A DNA stretch of 64,000 nt from Membranipora membranacea (lineage: Eukaryota; Bryozoa; Gymnolaemata; Cheilostomatida; Membraniporidae): positions 7,485,493-7,549,492 of the forward strand of contig OU612071.1 in the NCBI GenBank assembly GCA_914767715.1, in the 5' to 3' direction. The translations under genes were made by a program, and so were the position numbers. Below, in pieces: positions 1-13,200 of the stretch. Every line of letters begins with the position of its first letter. Within the stretch, counting starts at the first letter, position 1. The notes under the pieces were generated by a model. It did no database searches, was not told the DNA's origin, and worked only from the letters and a program-made list of their open reading frames with translations.

Positions 1-12
1 ATTTGGTTCTGG

Positions 13-492
13 GTTTTAGTCATAGACCTACTAATAATAAACCTAGACAGGTGACAGATAAAGAGCTTATACAGTGAGCAGTGAGGCCTATAATAACTGG
101 AATTCCCCAATGACACAACGTTACTGTGCTGTGCGCAGTGCATGCTGCAATGAATGGTGTTACTATATGAGCGTGACTACGCTGCAATGCTTAAATAATG
201 TATCACCGTTTACAGATATTGCTGGCTTCTAATGGTCGTATCTCATTCAATATTTGAGCTAGAGAAAAAATTCAGAGACTATGACGTTGCTTGTTACATC
301 ACCCTCCAGATAAAATCAACTTTTAGGCATCCGTCTTCGATATCTCTGTCATAGTAAAACCATTCATTGCTGCGCTCACTGTGCACAACACAGCAACGTT
401 ATGTCATCGGGGAATTCCGGTTATTATAGGCCTCACTTCACTTGCGCAGGTCACCTGTCTAGGTTAATTATTAGTAGGTCTATGGTTTTAGT
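13..492. mobile_element. hAT-like non-autonomous DNA transposon (MITE)
   Basis: The element proper spans 21-484. Its two halves are imperfect inverted copies of each other over about 140 bp, starting with CATAGACCTACTAATAAT on the left and ending with the complement on the right. It is flanked by a perfect 8-bp direct repeat, GTTTTAGT, at 13-20 and 485-492. An 8-bp target duplication is typical of the hAT superfamily. No transposase is encoded, so it must have been moved in trans. It lies upstream of the first visible exon of the TRIM-like gene, probably in its intron. Confidence 0.75.
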
Positions 493-651
493 TAATTAGC
501 AATTTCTCGATCAAATATTGTGTATGTATTTTGTTTTGCTGTGTTATGTGCATATCTCATTTGATGCACAAAGACTGCGCTTCAATATAGCAGGATCCAT
601 CCAGCCAGCCATCTTGTATTTCTGTTCATTACTTATCTCCTCCTCTGACAG

Positions 652-2173
652 GTGGATGTAACTGCGAGATACAATGAGACAGAAGGGTTGATACATCAAC
701 TTATCAAAATGAAGATTCCAGCTTTCAAAAAATCAGACAATCATGTGCAACTTTCCCCAAAAGGTGAGCTGCATTCTGCTGGTCGTTATTTGACTAATAC
801 ATGGTAATTTAGTACTTAGCATTTATGATATATAAATAATCGTTTAATCAATATTAACCCGTATGGCTGATTCATTTTATACACATATTTGAATCCTTTT
901 TTTCCTAGAGAGTGAAGAAATTCAGCCTTCTATGGAGTTATCAGTTGCCAATGATGGTTTCCTTATTCAGCCCCCACCACAACAGCCCGGCCCACCCATT
1001 TCTATGCAATTGATTAAAACAGTCGAACTAGCAAATGGATACAGTGTTGTGTCTGTGACCACTGATGGAAATAGCACTTTCATAGGCTCACATTCAAATG
1101 AAGTTTATGAAATTGGTTCCAAATCAGATGAGCAGACACTTCTGTGTAATCCTGGTGGTCGTGTAGAAAGCCTCCAAATTTATGAGGATGAAGTTTATGT
1201 ATGGGCAGCGGATGCGGTGCAAATCTTTAAAAAATCAGGTCTGCTTGAAAGAACCTGGAATGCCGGCAGTGATTGTGATAGTTTAAGGGTTTTGAATGGG
1301 AAGGTCGTTGTATCCATTGGAGCAGAATCATCATTGGCTGTGTACTCCCTAACAGGGCAACTTGAAAAAAAAATCCTATGTCCAGAGATAAGCGGTGGTT
1401 ACAATTCAATGGCTGTGTGTGATGATAAAACAGTGATAGTAACTGACTTTGGCACTGGCAGCGTGTTTAGGGTCAATATAGAAAGTGGTGAGGTGCTGTG
1501 GACAACAAAGAAGATTGAGTACCCTGAAGGGGTTGTCTGCTACAGGAACCAATATGTACTTGCCTCTAGCTACTCAGCTGACACTCCGATATGGATACTT
1601 GATATCAATTCAGGTTAGCTCACCTCACACCAACTTCATGTTGTTAGTTGTCATTGGCTCTGGAATAATGATATATGCTCTGTTATCTCATTTTGATCAT
1701 TCTTTGTCCGCCAACGATTTTCATTGAAAGTGTGAGTTACTGTGGTACAAATAAAGTTATTTGATGTTTGATGCGGAGGTCTATGATAACTTTACTATAT
1801 TTAGTGATGTAATCAATGTCTTCCAGTGGCCTCTAGGTAACTATTGATAGAGTAGGATGTAAATTTGTGTGGAGTGTTGAAAATTCAATCAAGGTATGAC
1901 AATTGCTACTTGGTAGTTTCAATTTTGAATTCCCTCCTATCAAGTTGTACTTGTAAAAACACATTCTTGTCAAATCTCGCCTCTCTTGGCTCTGTAGGTG
2001 AACTTCTGGGTAAGATGACTGGAGAAAAAGGTGATGATGACGATCACTTTGACCTTCACATAGACGAGGATGTACTCATGGTGACTAAATACAACGGGTG
2101 CTCAATGCAATATTGTAAGCTGGATGTTGAGCAATTAGTTCATCTATGGAGCGTTGGTGGTTCTGATCTTTGA
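652..2173 (+). CDS. TRIM-like protein, C-terminal part (coiled coil plus beta-propeller), paralog 1, partial
   Basis: Three exons are visible: 652-763, 909-1613 and 1998-2173, stopping at TGA 2171-2173. Junctions are AG/GT and phase 1. The first exon is the end of a helical coiled-coil segment. The long exon encodes repeated short beta-strand blades with recurring patterns such as GKVVVSIG, VYSLTGQ and GEVLW, as in NHL or quinoprotein-like propellers. The same exon layout, including an identical 112-nt exon, recurs in the paralog at 15762-22202, which shows that RING and B-box exons should lie left of the window. By analogy with TRIM proteins it may be a ubiquitin ligase with a ligand-binding propeller; that role is inferred. 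No frame break is seen in these exons. Confidence 0.75.
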
Positions 2174-2954
2174 ACATGTTCCCAGAAAAATCATATCACA
2201 GTGATTATATTGTTGTTACCAATTTCGTGAAACTCAAACCCTCTCTTTTTGACACTGCAAGTAAGAAAAGGACAGCTTTTATGCGGTCCGCATATAAAAT
2301 GCTTTTAACAATACTTTGAGGATATATCATTATTTTTATCACCGTTTAATCGGATTTGTAATACATCATTGTTAACTCACATTATATGTATATTATATTG
2401 ATACTGGAACTATTCCTTCTTAGGCAATTTACCTTAAAGTGGCAGACAACCACAAAAGTTGTAGTTTGATATTTGATGCGTAATGATGAACTCCTTCTAA
2501 ATTTCGATGTTATAGATAAATGTTAAATTTGAAAATTTTAATTATTTCAATTAAAAACTCTCTTCCACCATTTTGTTTCGGTAACACAAATACCCGTACT
2601 CTCCAAATAAATATATTATTGGCTAAAATGATGTATAAAAGAATTTTTTTCTAGAATCAAAGCATTTATCGTTTGTTGTGTCAATATTGATATCTAAACA
2701 GGCATCTCAGTTACACAATCACCTACACAAAGAATATTATTGCTTTCAATAACAAAAATTAAGCATTTACATTGAGATTATAATAGCTTCTCAACTTAAT
2801 TCAGTTTATTGCAGCCATGGGGTGGAGGGGCTATTGACTGCCCTGTGGTGCAGATCCAAAGCCTATACCTTGGATTTCTATTGTTGAATATGTGTCCTAC
2901 TGGAAGAGGTTAATTGCATATTGATACGTATTTAGTGGTGCCAGTGTTGTCTTC
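2174..2954. other. intergenic, nothing recognised
   Basis: AT-rich sequence with no convincing coding frame, RNA gene or repeat boundary. It should contain the 3' UTR and polyadenylation site of the upstream TRIM-like gene. Confidence 0.5.
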
Positions 2955-4018
2955 TTCTTTAAAGACTTAGTTTGAGGCTGTTATTTTGTATCACATCTTA
3001 TTCTTTATATTTTATTCTATCATGTGAGTGATTTCCAGCTTTAAAATCCAAATATTGAGGAATTAATGGGCCTCTCAAACTTCCAAGGTGACGGCAGTCT
3101 ATCGGCATTAGGAATCAGCTGGCACACTGTGGGACGTCACAACGCGTCATACTTATTATGATATACTAATAGATAGGATGATGATCAAAATTTTCAGAGA
3201 TATAGAGGGTCTCAAACCCAGGACTAAATTGCCAAGAAGGCAGCGCCGCTATGGCTGAGCTATATTGTCTACAGGAGCTGTACCTAGTGATGTGATGGGA
3301 GCCGCATTGCATGCTGGTATGAAATACCCAGGTTCGATTCCTACCTAGGTTTGAAATTTGTGTGTGATTATTAGGCCAATCCAAATTAATTTCTCGATCT
3401 AGATGAACGCCCGCCACCTTTTCAGAGCCCTGATAAAATCAAAATACTGCCAGACGCCAAATGGAGATTGGCTACTTATTTGTATACAAACATTGTGAAA
3501 GTACATGGTTATAACAGGCAGCCTAAAGAACTTTTAGTGCTCAGATGGCTTGCAATGTGAGTTTGTAGCATTACATTATCAAACACTGGTGATGGCAAAC
3601 TCAACCATTTAATATTTGTGCATGTTAAATGGAGAAAGAAAATAAAATAGAATTTTCATCCACTTGAGTTCAGGGTAGATAGATAAAATGAAAAACTATT
3701 TTACCTCCAGCTGTTTTGTAGGGCTAAAATATAAAATAAAAAAACAACTCCCTCCACCTACAAATCTTCATACTGTCATCTAGATCAAGGTATTAATTTG
3801 GAGTGGTCTTAGTATAATAAATATGACGCGTTGTGACGACCCACACGGTGTGCCCGCTGATTCCCAATGCTAATTGAAGGTGATCACCCTGGAAGTTTGA
3901 GAGCCCATAACTTCCTCAATATTTGGTGTCTAAGGCTGTAAATCGCTCACATGATAAAATAAAATATGGAGAATAAGATGTGGTACAAAATAGCAGCCTC
4001 AAACTAGGTCTTTGAACT
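2955..4018. mobile_element. long inverted-repeat (foldback-type) element
   Basis: A left arm at about 2960-3167 and a right arm at about 3815-4014 are inverted copies roughly 80 percent alike. Shared blocks include CTCAAACTTCCA and GTCACAACGCGTCAT. The spacer of about 650 bp has no transposase-like frame. Inside it sits a tRNA-like segment (3252-3341). I could not find a clean target duplication, so the superfamily is open. Confidence 0.6.
3240..3345 (+). repeat. tRNA-derived (SINE-like) segment
   Basis: An A-box-like TGGCTGAGC at 3252-3260 and a perfect B-box GGTTCGATTCC at 3331-3341 are about 70 bp apart, as in an internal RNA polymerase III promoter. Acceptor-stem pairing is absent, so this is a tRNA relic or SINE head rather than a functional tRNA. 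Confidence 0.4.
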
Positions 4019-7000
4019 AGCTATGTCTGTATCCTTATTAAACCTGCAAAGTCGTCAAGTTCATTATACTGTTGGTTCAATTTCAATTGTGTTTGTTTTG
4101 CATCTTCTACCTTCTTACAAGCAATATGACGATATGACATATAAAATATAAACATAACACAGAAGCTTTGCATGGGATACTGACTTGAGATCTAGTGGTC
4201 CCATTTTTTCGATTTTTCATGCTTAGTGATATTCGAGCTCTCAATAAGGATAATTTCGATGTAATTTAGTTTTGAACACAATTAGGCCTATTGAAAGATA
4301 AGGTTTATTCAATTATTAATTTCAACCACCCTGTTCAAGCGAACAAGACAATCTGAGATTGCTGCTTCTCACTATTGAGTTATATTTCTTCCAGGTATGG
4401 AAGGGTAACTTCCTTAACATGTGTTCGGTTCTTTGGCCTTGATTGATTACTCAGGGTAAGCTGATTTGGTAAAGTCTTGATGGCTAATGGCTAATTTACT
4501 GGCCACAGAGAATGGAATTTATTGAGAATAATTGTGCTGTATGAGGATAGCTACCAAACAATGTTACGTTCTCTAGCAGCAGACAATGTTCGCTATGATT
4601 AGGAGCAGGTGTGCAATATGCCTTTGTAATCGCCTGACTATACTCCATCAAGAGTTAACCAGGGGAAGGCAATTTCTAATTTATTCATGATCTGTACTAC
4701 TCACCCTTGTAACATCTATTATTTGTCAATCTTGAATAATCTCGGCATTGAATAAGAGTGATGACAATGATTGATGGTCAAAATTACGAAATCAATGTCA
4801 AGATTAATCTTATTTTCCTATGTAGTTGAGAATTTCTGCATTTCTTCATTTCTCCATTGTTGATCATAGTCCTAAAAAAAAGCTTGCAGGTAAAAAGTCA
4901 AATGAATTTTCAGCAAAATGAGAGCAGATAACTCCAAATTTGTTCAGCCCATTGTTTTGGATATGAGTTTGAATCCAGAGGAAAAGTATATAAAAGTGGC
5001 TCAATATTGTGAGTGGCACTGGGGTGAGTTGGGGGAGTGTATTTTACACACCCATGCAGAAAACCTCATCCAGTCAAATGAATTTAAGCTTAATAATTAT
5101 ACCACTTTCCCATCCATCTATCAATCCTTGACCCAGTATAACAATATTTTCCTTTGGGTATTGTTTGGAATCTTAAGTGTCAATATCTGTATGTCACATC
5201 ATTAATTTATTATGATTTCTGCTCCCTCCTATAATGTTTACGGTGACTCGTTTGCATTGGTCAGAGTTATATGTGTCTCAGAACTAGGACCACAGCTAAT
5301 TTGGACATACAATGTTCTTTTTGCCTTTCTAAATAACTTAAATCAGTGTGTAACAAGCTACTTGTCGATGTTTTGTCAAAGAATTATATTTCAATTTAGA
5401 AATAATGTTAGTCCTAATTGCAGGCATGGTATTTAGCCGATATATGTAGGATGCTCCCCTCTAATAAATTAATGCCAGATGGAAAAAAGGTTGCATTGCG
5501 CCGAAGGACAAAAGGCTATAATTCCAGTGTAAACTTCCTACCGGGAAGGAGATTTTGTATCATTGATGGTATTTACTAAAAACATTTCTATTTCGATAGT
5601 TTATATATTCTTCAGCGTCTCTTTCCATATTAACATCATCTATTCTAATGCAAAACAACATTAAAAGAAATGTTGAACCTAGTGCAGAACGTGTAACTTT
5701 GATGTCGATTTTGTGGAGCTCCCTGCACACAAAGCTGTCTTCAATTTCTTCAGAGAATATAGAGCAATCTTCAATTTTAAAACTCCATCTTCATAATAAA
5801 TTCTTCAAATCAACTGGACTGTGGTGTTATCTACTCATTTCTGCTTAGAAAAACCCATTTTCTTGAGTTTCGGTTCTGTTTTGATTGACTGATGAGCTTG
5901 AGTTTGTTATTGTTTAGAGTTTTGTGTCCAAAACACCTAACCTGAATAGCTAACTCCAAATTGTTGGACTGAATTATAGTCTAAATTCTAAAATCTTATA
6001 TTGATTTTTCATTTCAATTGACCAATCTTTTCTTCAACTTTAAATCACTCAATCTTCAACCTACAGTAAAATACGCGTGGAGCCCCATTTTGTTGGTGAG
6101 AGATGATCTTCCTTATGCATGCTTAGAATTATAATTTCGAATAAGAACAACCATGCTCAAAAAGAGCGCAGTCGTATCCATAATTAATAATGTCTGAGGG
6201 TAAAAAAGATGCGCCATTATAAGCTTTATCTCCAAAAAAACGAGATTTCAGCAGATTGTCATTTTTCTTCATTTTGTACAAGAAAGGATAATCCTTAAAC
6301 ATACATATATCTCATTCTAAGTTGACAACTGCCTTATTCCTATTGGTTGTGGGATGAAAGCCTTCCCATTTCCAGTAGGTTGTATGCATATTGCCAGTAC
6401 ACCGATCTTTCTGACTTTGGGTCACAGCCTGTGAACATAGACATTTCATTGCCCATCATACTTGCCAAGTAATCTAAATACAAAATAGGGAGATTCCAAT
6501 TTTTATCAAGATCTGAAAATGTGCTCAGTCACAGACAGTGAGAATCCAGATAAGGTACTATATTCCTGTTTGACTAGCATTAAATATGTTTCAAAGTGTT
6601 TGGTCTGAGCTTTGTTAAATTGTAGTGGACCTACCAATGGAATGGTTAAGTTTCTATTTTCCTTCACTTAAATTTAACTAGACTAGACAGTACAAAACTA
6701 TTACTAAAAAATGTGTGATCTGAAAGGAAATGAAAACTTAATGTGTGCACTTGACTACCTACTTTATATTATGACCAATGACAGTCAGTGTTGTGAGTTA
6801 TGAGAGGATGCTATTGGTCATTCACAATAATAGAATCTTAACAAAACAAAATAAATAAATTTATTAGGTTTGTTTAATTTGATAATTCCTTTCAATTTTG
6901 CGTGCAAAGACCTTAACAGTAACTAGTCAACAACAAGATGTGCTTGGATAACTATCAAAAACTGCGATTGGACTGTTTTCTCTTAAATCTGGAGGAAATA

Positions 7001-10000
7001 GTGAGATTTACAAAAAGTGGGAGGTGGGTGTAAAAGTCTGGAGGGTCAAGACTATATCGGGAGACTTGGCAAGTATGTCGCCCCTATCAAGTGATGAATC
7101 TTGTATATCCAGAATGACTGCTGACATTGGAGTTTTTCAATTTTAGAATTATTGCCTACTCAGTTCATTAAGGTTATTTTGGCAAATGTTAGGCTAAAAT
7201 GTTGTCTCTTATTGTTGAAATTTGGTGGCTCATTTGAAGTATAGAGTGATCACACCATCTATCTATCTGTGTAAAACATTTTAGTTTCAAACATGTGGCT
7301 AGACTGCTTCACTGAGTAAAGGTGTAGAAAGTAAATTTTTTAACAATAGTCAAAGACAGAGTTTTTTACTCCTTTGTCAAGGTACCTGCAAGCTTTGTGT
7401 CAAAGGGAAAGTTATGTGAAGCTTGATGCCAAAAACTCCTTTCATCTATTTGTCACAATTATAGGGTTCTGGAGAATGAACTGAATTCAAAGTTTTCGAT
7501 TACAGTAAAAAATAGAATATGCAGGCTCTCCCATAAAAATTTCTTTTTGTACAGCCTTACTCCACAATTAGACTCGATGTTTTATGCTTAAATTACACCT
7601 AACTATTCTCGCCAAAATTGATAAGGTGGGTATAGCTAGGAAGGCAGTATTGTGGCTGCTTTTACAATAGGATTAACTGTTACAATCCTTGAATGATGCT
7701 GCCACAAAGTACCCTTGGTCTGTGCAGTCATTGAACCTTAATTTTATCGAAAGGTCCTCATTTCAAATGTATCTGCGGTCCATTGTCTATACTAATGGGC
7801 TTTGGTTGGCACCCAGGTGTGCTCCGACCAGCCTGCAAACAGAGAGCAACCTGGCGCAGATATTGTGGCCTGGCCACTAAGGCAACGAATTTCGCCGCCT
7901 ATGCTCCGGGATGTGGCTTGTGACAAGACATCTGATTTAAATCAACCTTCAATTTTAATCAGATGTAATAAAGCCTTAATACATGAATATCATAAGAAGC
8001 AACAAGTCTTGAGACACGAAGATTACCCTCAGATTTTGATATTCTAATATTACATTGCCTTTAAATCCTTTTGAAAAGATAAACAAGCACAACAGCAACA
8101 AAATCTTTCCCTGTAATGAAAGACACAAAATGCAATACAACTGGTTGTTTACAATTAAGATTTCTTGGGGGATTAGAAAATTTACTCTGAGAAAACAATG
8201 TCTGTAATTGCTCTAAATGATATCTTCATCCAGCTTAGGTCTCAAATGTACTTGGATCGTTTCAATGCACTGCGTGAAGAACTGCTTCCAATTTTGTTTG
8301 GGGGCCATCTCAGACTTGTTGTTTATTGAGGCAGCCCACCTGTTTGGCTAACCGAATCCTCACAAGTAACAACATTATAACTTGTGGCAGTATAGATACA
8401 GTCCGAGGGCACGATTTTTAAAAAATGTACAAATTCAACCGTAACATGAATGATTTCAATGGTTATTTCAGGACTGCAATTCCTAAATGGTGATAAATAC
8501 TCCAAGGTCTTCCATACAGATACCAGGTCACTGAAAATGCAGCAGAATATTTCACAAATAATATATGTGTATTATTAGGGGTGAGCCCTCCAGACACACA
8601 GTTATCATAATCCTATACGCATCCAGCATAATCACATTAGTGTTTTTCAATAATAAAAATATTAGGATGACATTCGTGTAAAATTTAAGCTCAAACATTT
8701 GGGTGTATTTTGAAAATGCTATCATTGAACAGTATCCACTGAAAAAGCCAATTCCAAACCATTTTTCGGAACATAGAAACATACAAAGTGAGGATGGTAT
8801 AGCATAAACACCTCTCCCCGAGCACCGTCTACTTGATTGTGCAATAACTCCCGGAAGAAGGTTTACCCGGCTAGCCATGAGTGAAGTGATCGCAACCTTG
8901 TATCACTTTTTTAGAAGCATGGACCATGGTTTTGTTGAGTAAAGAGAGTGTGGATAATTGAATGTCGACAAGGTATCATGGTCGATTTCAAAAATGTAAA
9001 TTTATGAGCAGCCAGCCACTAGAGCCTATTGATTCAACATAATATGATATGATATCTTAGATGGAATATAATTGGTGTAAAAAAGCGGGGCAGACTCAAT
9101 ATGGGCCAATTTTTGTATCAAAACTGGGGTTTCAGGCTTGGAATACTGGTGCGAAAATATATTTGTTCTGAGCAGGAATTACAAAATATCTAACTCTGGT
9201 TATATTAATCAAAAATTCTATCGAGGTAAAAGTGCAGATCTGACTGGCTAAAAGTGCAATACTACAAGACAAACAGAATCGGATATGGATTCTGGAAATG
9301 TCTGAATAAGTATGTAGAATGATGAAGATAAATTATTTTGAGGTATCTAGTCATTTTGAAAGAATTTGATGGGTATCTGATGGGTCACCACAATCTATAC
9401 TGAAAACTTGTATCAATCAACAGAAATAGTCTTTCGTTTAAGTTCAGTATAGCATCTCCATTGTCATTTGTATATTGCTCCACTCCTTTGATAAAAGGCA
9501 ATTAAAATTTGTTCGAAACTGTACACAATGGCATAGAAACTACAAATATATAGGCACTTTGCACTGCCTTGCGCAACATTGCCACTGCACTGATGGATGA
9601 AATAAACACCATAATGAAAAAGTAAATCGCAATTTTAAATATGTTAAAAAAATATTTCAAACATGACCTAAAAAGCTCATTTAGATAATGTGATGAACTG
9701 ATGCTCCAAAAAAAAACAGATCTCTGTGAGTTACCATGTCAAATTGTAATTCTGCCCAAACAGAAAAAGATGAACTTGGAGATTTTTTGTCAGATTTGGA
9801 GTTTTTTGCAGCAAAAAATAAATGAATAGTTAGCTGATTGACTAACGATCCAGGTGACCAAATGTGGTTATTCTGAATTAAAAACTGTAGGAAGATAGCT
9901 TTTGGAAAAGTAAGGAAGAGATAACTACAACTGAGCATTTTTGACTTTAAATAACTGAGTATTGTCCTATGTAGACTCTTCTCTGATGATACATCAGCCT

Positions 10001-10033
10001 TGAATGAGTGATCATCTTTTTCTCTACCAACTT
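4019..10033. other. noncoding stretch with no recognised gene
   Basis: About 6 kb of AT-rich DNA. Reading frames are short and lack supporting splice structure or motifs. A frame at 4918-5205 begins with a plausible exon after a CAG acceptor (4912-4914) and could be a host exon, but I do not recognise it. The 7690-8045 stretch has locally higher GC and a longer open frame, also unrecognised. Confidence 0.4.
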
Positions 10034-10200
10034 GTAGGTCCAGTGACATTTACGCTCTGATATGCCCTGATTTGCTCTGCTCGGTGTGAGGACCATTATT
10101 TTCCCTGCGGCTGTGTAGGTCAGGTGACATTTGCGCTCTGTTATGCTCTGCGCGGGTACAAGGACCCAGCTATTCCCTGTAATTGTTTCGTTTTGCACTG
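10034..10200. repeat. two imperfect direct copies, period about 83 bp
   Basis: The block starting GTAGGTCCAGTGACATTTAC at 10034 recurs as GTAGGTCAGGTGACATTTGC at about 10117. Both copies carry the following CGCTCTG..ATGC.CTG segment and a later TTCCCTG. It is a short tandem duplication, possibly a remnant of a larger satellite. Confidence 0.55.
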
Positions 10201-13200
10201 ATCAAGGTCAGCAATTGGTTACGATAAGGGTTGGCAACCCTAAACAAAGTGTCATGTGGCACAGTTTATGTTTTCTTTACCAACCAACATTGAACTATAT
10301 ATTTTATTTTCGTAACATCTGAAATATTATAATCGACCTCAAACCAACCATATTTTCTTATTTGATTAGGTAGAGTAAAAATTTGCCATAAGCTTTTGCT
10401 CAAATTTAGTACCAAGTACTCATATATTTTTGTGATCCTCAGACCAAATTTGGATTGAGATTTATCTCATCCGCCAGACTCTATGTACTTTTAATTTTTT
10501 TTAGTTTTTCCGTACCCGACAAAGCTTTAATGCAGCTATAAATCTATAAATGTATTACCAATTGCCTTGGCAAATGTCATTGTTGTCATTTGAAATTGTT
10601 TTCTTTTTTTCTCAAAATATCTCTTTATCCCGCAAAATTTAACTCAAATTATCTCCTAGACCAACTAAGCCACATCTACTAATAACCTTATTGATCACAA
10701 GATGGATTCAGAGATAGCAATAAGCAATAATCTTGAGTGCTGTATACGTCTATGTTCATCCCAATAGTTTGGGGGGATAGTCAGGCTGCAACTTACTCTC
10801 CCTCATTTTTAGAAAGTTCTAACTTTGTAACAAGTAATAGTGTTATCCTGGTGTACTGGTGTTATAAAGTTTAACCGGCAACTAGGAGATAGACATGAGG
10901 ATGGGCAGTCTGCAGTCAGGTCAAAGGTCAAATATCTCTACAGTCAGGTCAAAGGTCGAATACCTCTAGCTAGTTTTCTTGTACATTCATCTTCAGCCGG
11001 TCTTCATTGACAGTCTCACTCTCCTCTTTGTCTTTCTGGCTCGATCGGCGTCTTGTTAATTTACACCAGAGTCTAGGTCGACTTTACTGATAATTTTCCT
11101 CGAACTACTATCAGTTAGCTCACTTTTATTATACACAGTTAGCTGATCCTGATTGTTTTTTAAACCTTACCCACAAATATGTAATATATGGATATTGCTT
11201 ATTGTGAAGCGCTTTACATAAAGCCAATTGGATCTGGTTACCAACATTCATTATTAGAGATCTAATTATTTTTATGTTGCATTAGAAGTGTAAAATGGTA
11301 AAAATTGTAGATTGTTTAGAAAAGAAAACCAGAATGATCATCATTTTATTCCCTTTTTAATGCCTAATGTATGTTCTTGGCATCTGTGCCTTTCAAGCCA
11401 ACAAACAAGTATCAGCATCATTATATATCGGTACATTATCTGTGGGCAGGAATAATTTTGATAAGTCGAAAGTTCAAAGATCTGTTTTTATGACATGCTG
11501 CTCTGCAAATTTGTTGCTCGGCATTCCATTTCCTCATACGTCTGCCGACTACAGTCTAGCTAGAATGCTGAACGGCATGAATTCAATCAATGGCAGGGTA
11601 AGAAGGTTTTTATTATTTTATATGAAAAATAGAAAACCAGTTAGAAAGAAGAGACATTTGGCTGCTACCAAAAACATGCAGCTCTTGGCTTAACAAGTTC
11701 CTTAAGACTTTGGGATTATATGCACATGAATCTGTTGTTGTAATATTTTTGAGTTTATTGTCTGGTCAGTTTTGTTGCGACTGTCTGACCTGAACTTGGG
11801 CCCTAATTTACCCAAACTGCTCCCAGTACTATAGTTTGTTCCCAAATAAAGGTTTCCACTCAGCATATAGAGGTGCCTGTATAGAACATGTGGTATTCGC
11901 GGTTCAGTTCACTTTCCGTTGTGTTAAGTTGAACCGATAGCAGTGAGAGGGTGTCTGAATGTCTTTTTAAAAAAGTATGAATAATGAACAAACACACAAT
12001 AAGCAGTTCTCTATACTCTCATGGTCATACAGTGGATTATGGTTGTGGCAGAAAAACTGCAACTACATGTGTCAAGGTCAAACCTCTGTTATGTGAATGA
12101 ACATGTTCCGACTCTTCCTTGTAGGTTGATCTTATCACAATTGGTCCGTGGAATGGCGACAATCTCACCTAACATACCATCCTCAAAGCGAAATGAAATT
12201 TTATTTGCAATGATTTTCATTCTGATTGAGGTGAGAACAAAAAAAATTGTGTATTGCTTCATTTCACCGTACAGCTATATCACATGTGAAGGACAACACC
12301 CAACATAGACAACTCACTAGACATATGAAAAAGCTTTGACAGCAATTTTTGGTTTTGGGCTGCATCTGAGATACTCAGAGATCACAGCTCAGTAATGTTC
12401 AGTAATTAAAGGTATTTCATTGGTCAGCATCACCGTTACTGCTGATGTATCTCCCCAGTCATTGTCTGCATCTGAAGTTCAAATGTTCAAAAGGTTCATT
12501 ATGATGATATGGCAAATTCTAAATCTATGTTCAATGATATTTATATTCATTTGCTATCAATTACACAACCTGATAGCAGTATGGGGTAAAAGGGCCACAT
12601 AGTGCAATTATTGCAGATTAACACGATTCTTATTGCGAGACAGGCTATTGGTTCAAATCCCGGTGATGACACATTTTAGTTCTGAGTTGCTCCAGTGAGA
12701 AAAGATATATTCATATGAAGTTGGAAAGTTGAATTGAGTGGAGGGAAGCTTGCCAACAAAATGCCAGTTATAGGGTAGAGGAGAAATGACACCTTGGTTT
12801 GAGATAGTTATGATGTCACGGATGCGAGATGTAACATTCATGCCCAGGCTCCCTGAGCTAGACCATTCAGCTGCTGGTTGGATATGAAATCATGTTATGC
12901 CAACTACAATGCTCACGATTATAAAAGAACAAACATATTTGCAAATTAATGTGTTCTGTGTTAAAAATATGCAGGCATTGAATTCCGTATCTGGAACAGC
13001 AGCTCACTCATAGCTTTATATTCTGTATCTACTATCTATGTTTGTGAGTCTTTAGTAGATCACGTGACAGTCAACCGACTGAAACTGCTTGTAGCCTCTA
13101 AACTTTTAATTGAATTATGTGTTTTCTAGTGGCTTTTCTGTTTGGTATCAATACAACAGACATGGATAATAATTATCCTAACAGAGTCAAATCAAAAATA

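Noticed and set aside
7689-8047. Two overlapping plus-strand frames in a GC-richer patch
   Set aside because: No motif and no consistent exon structure; could be an old repeat.
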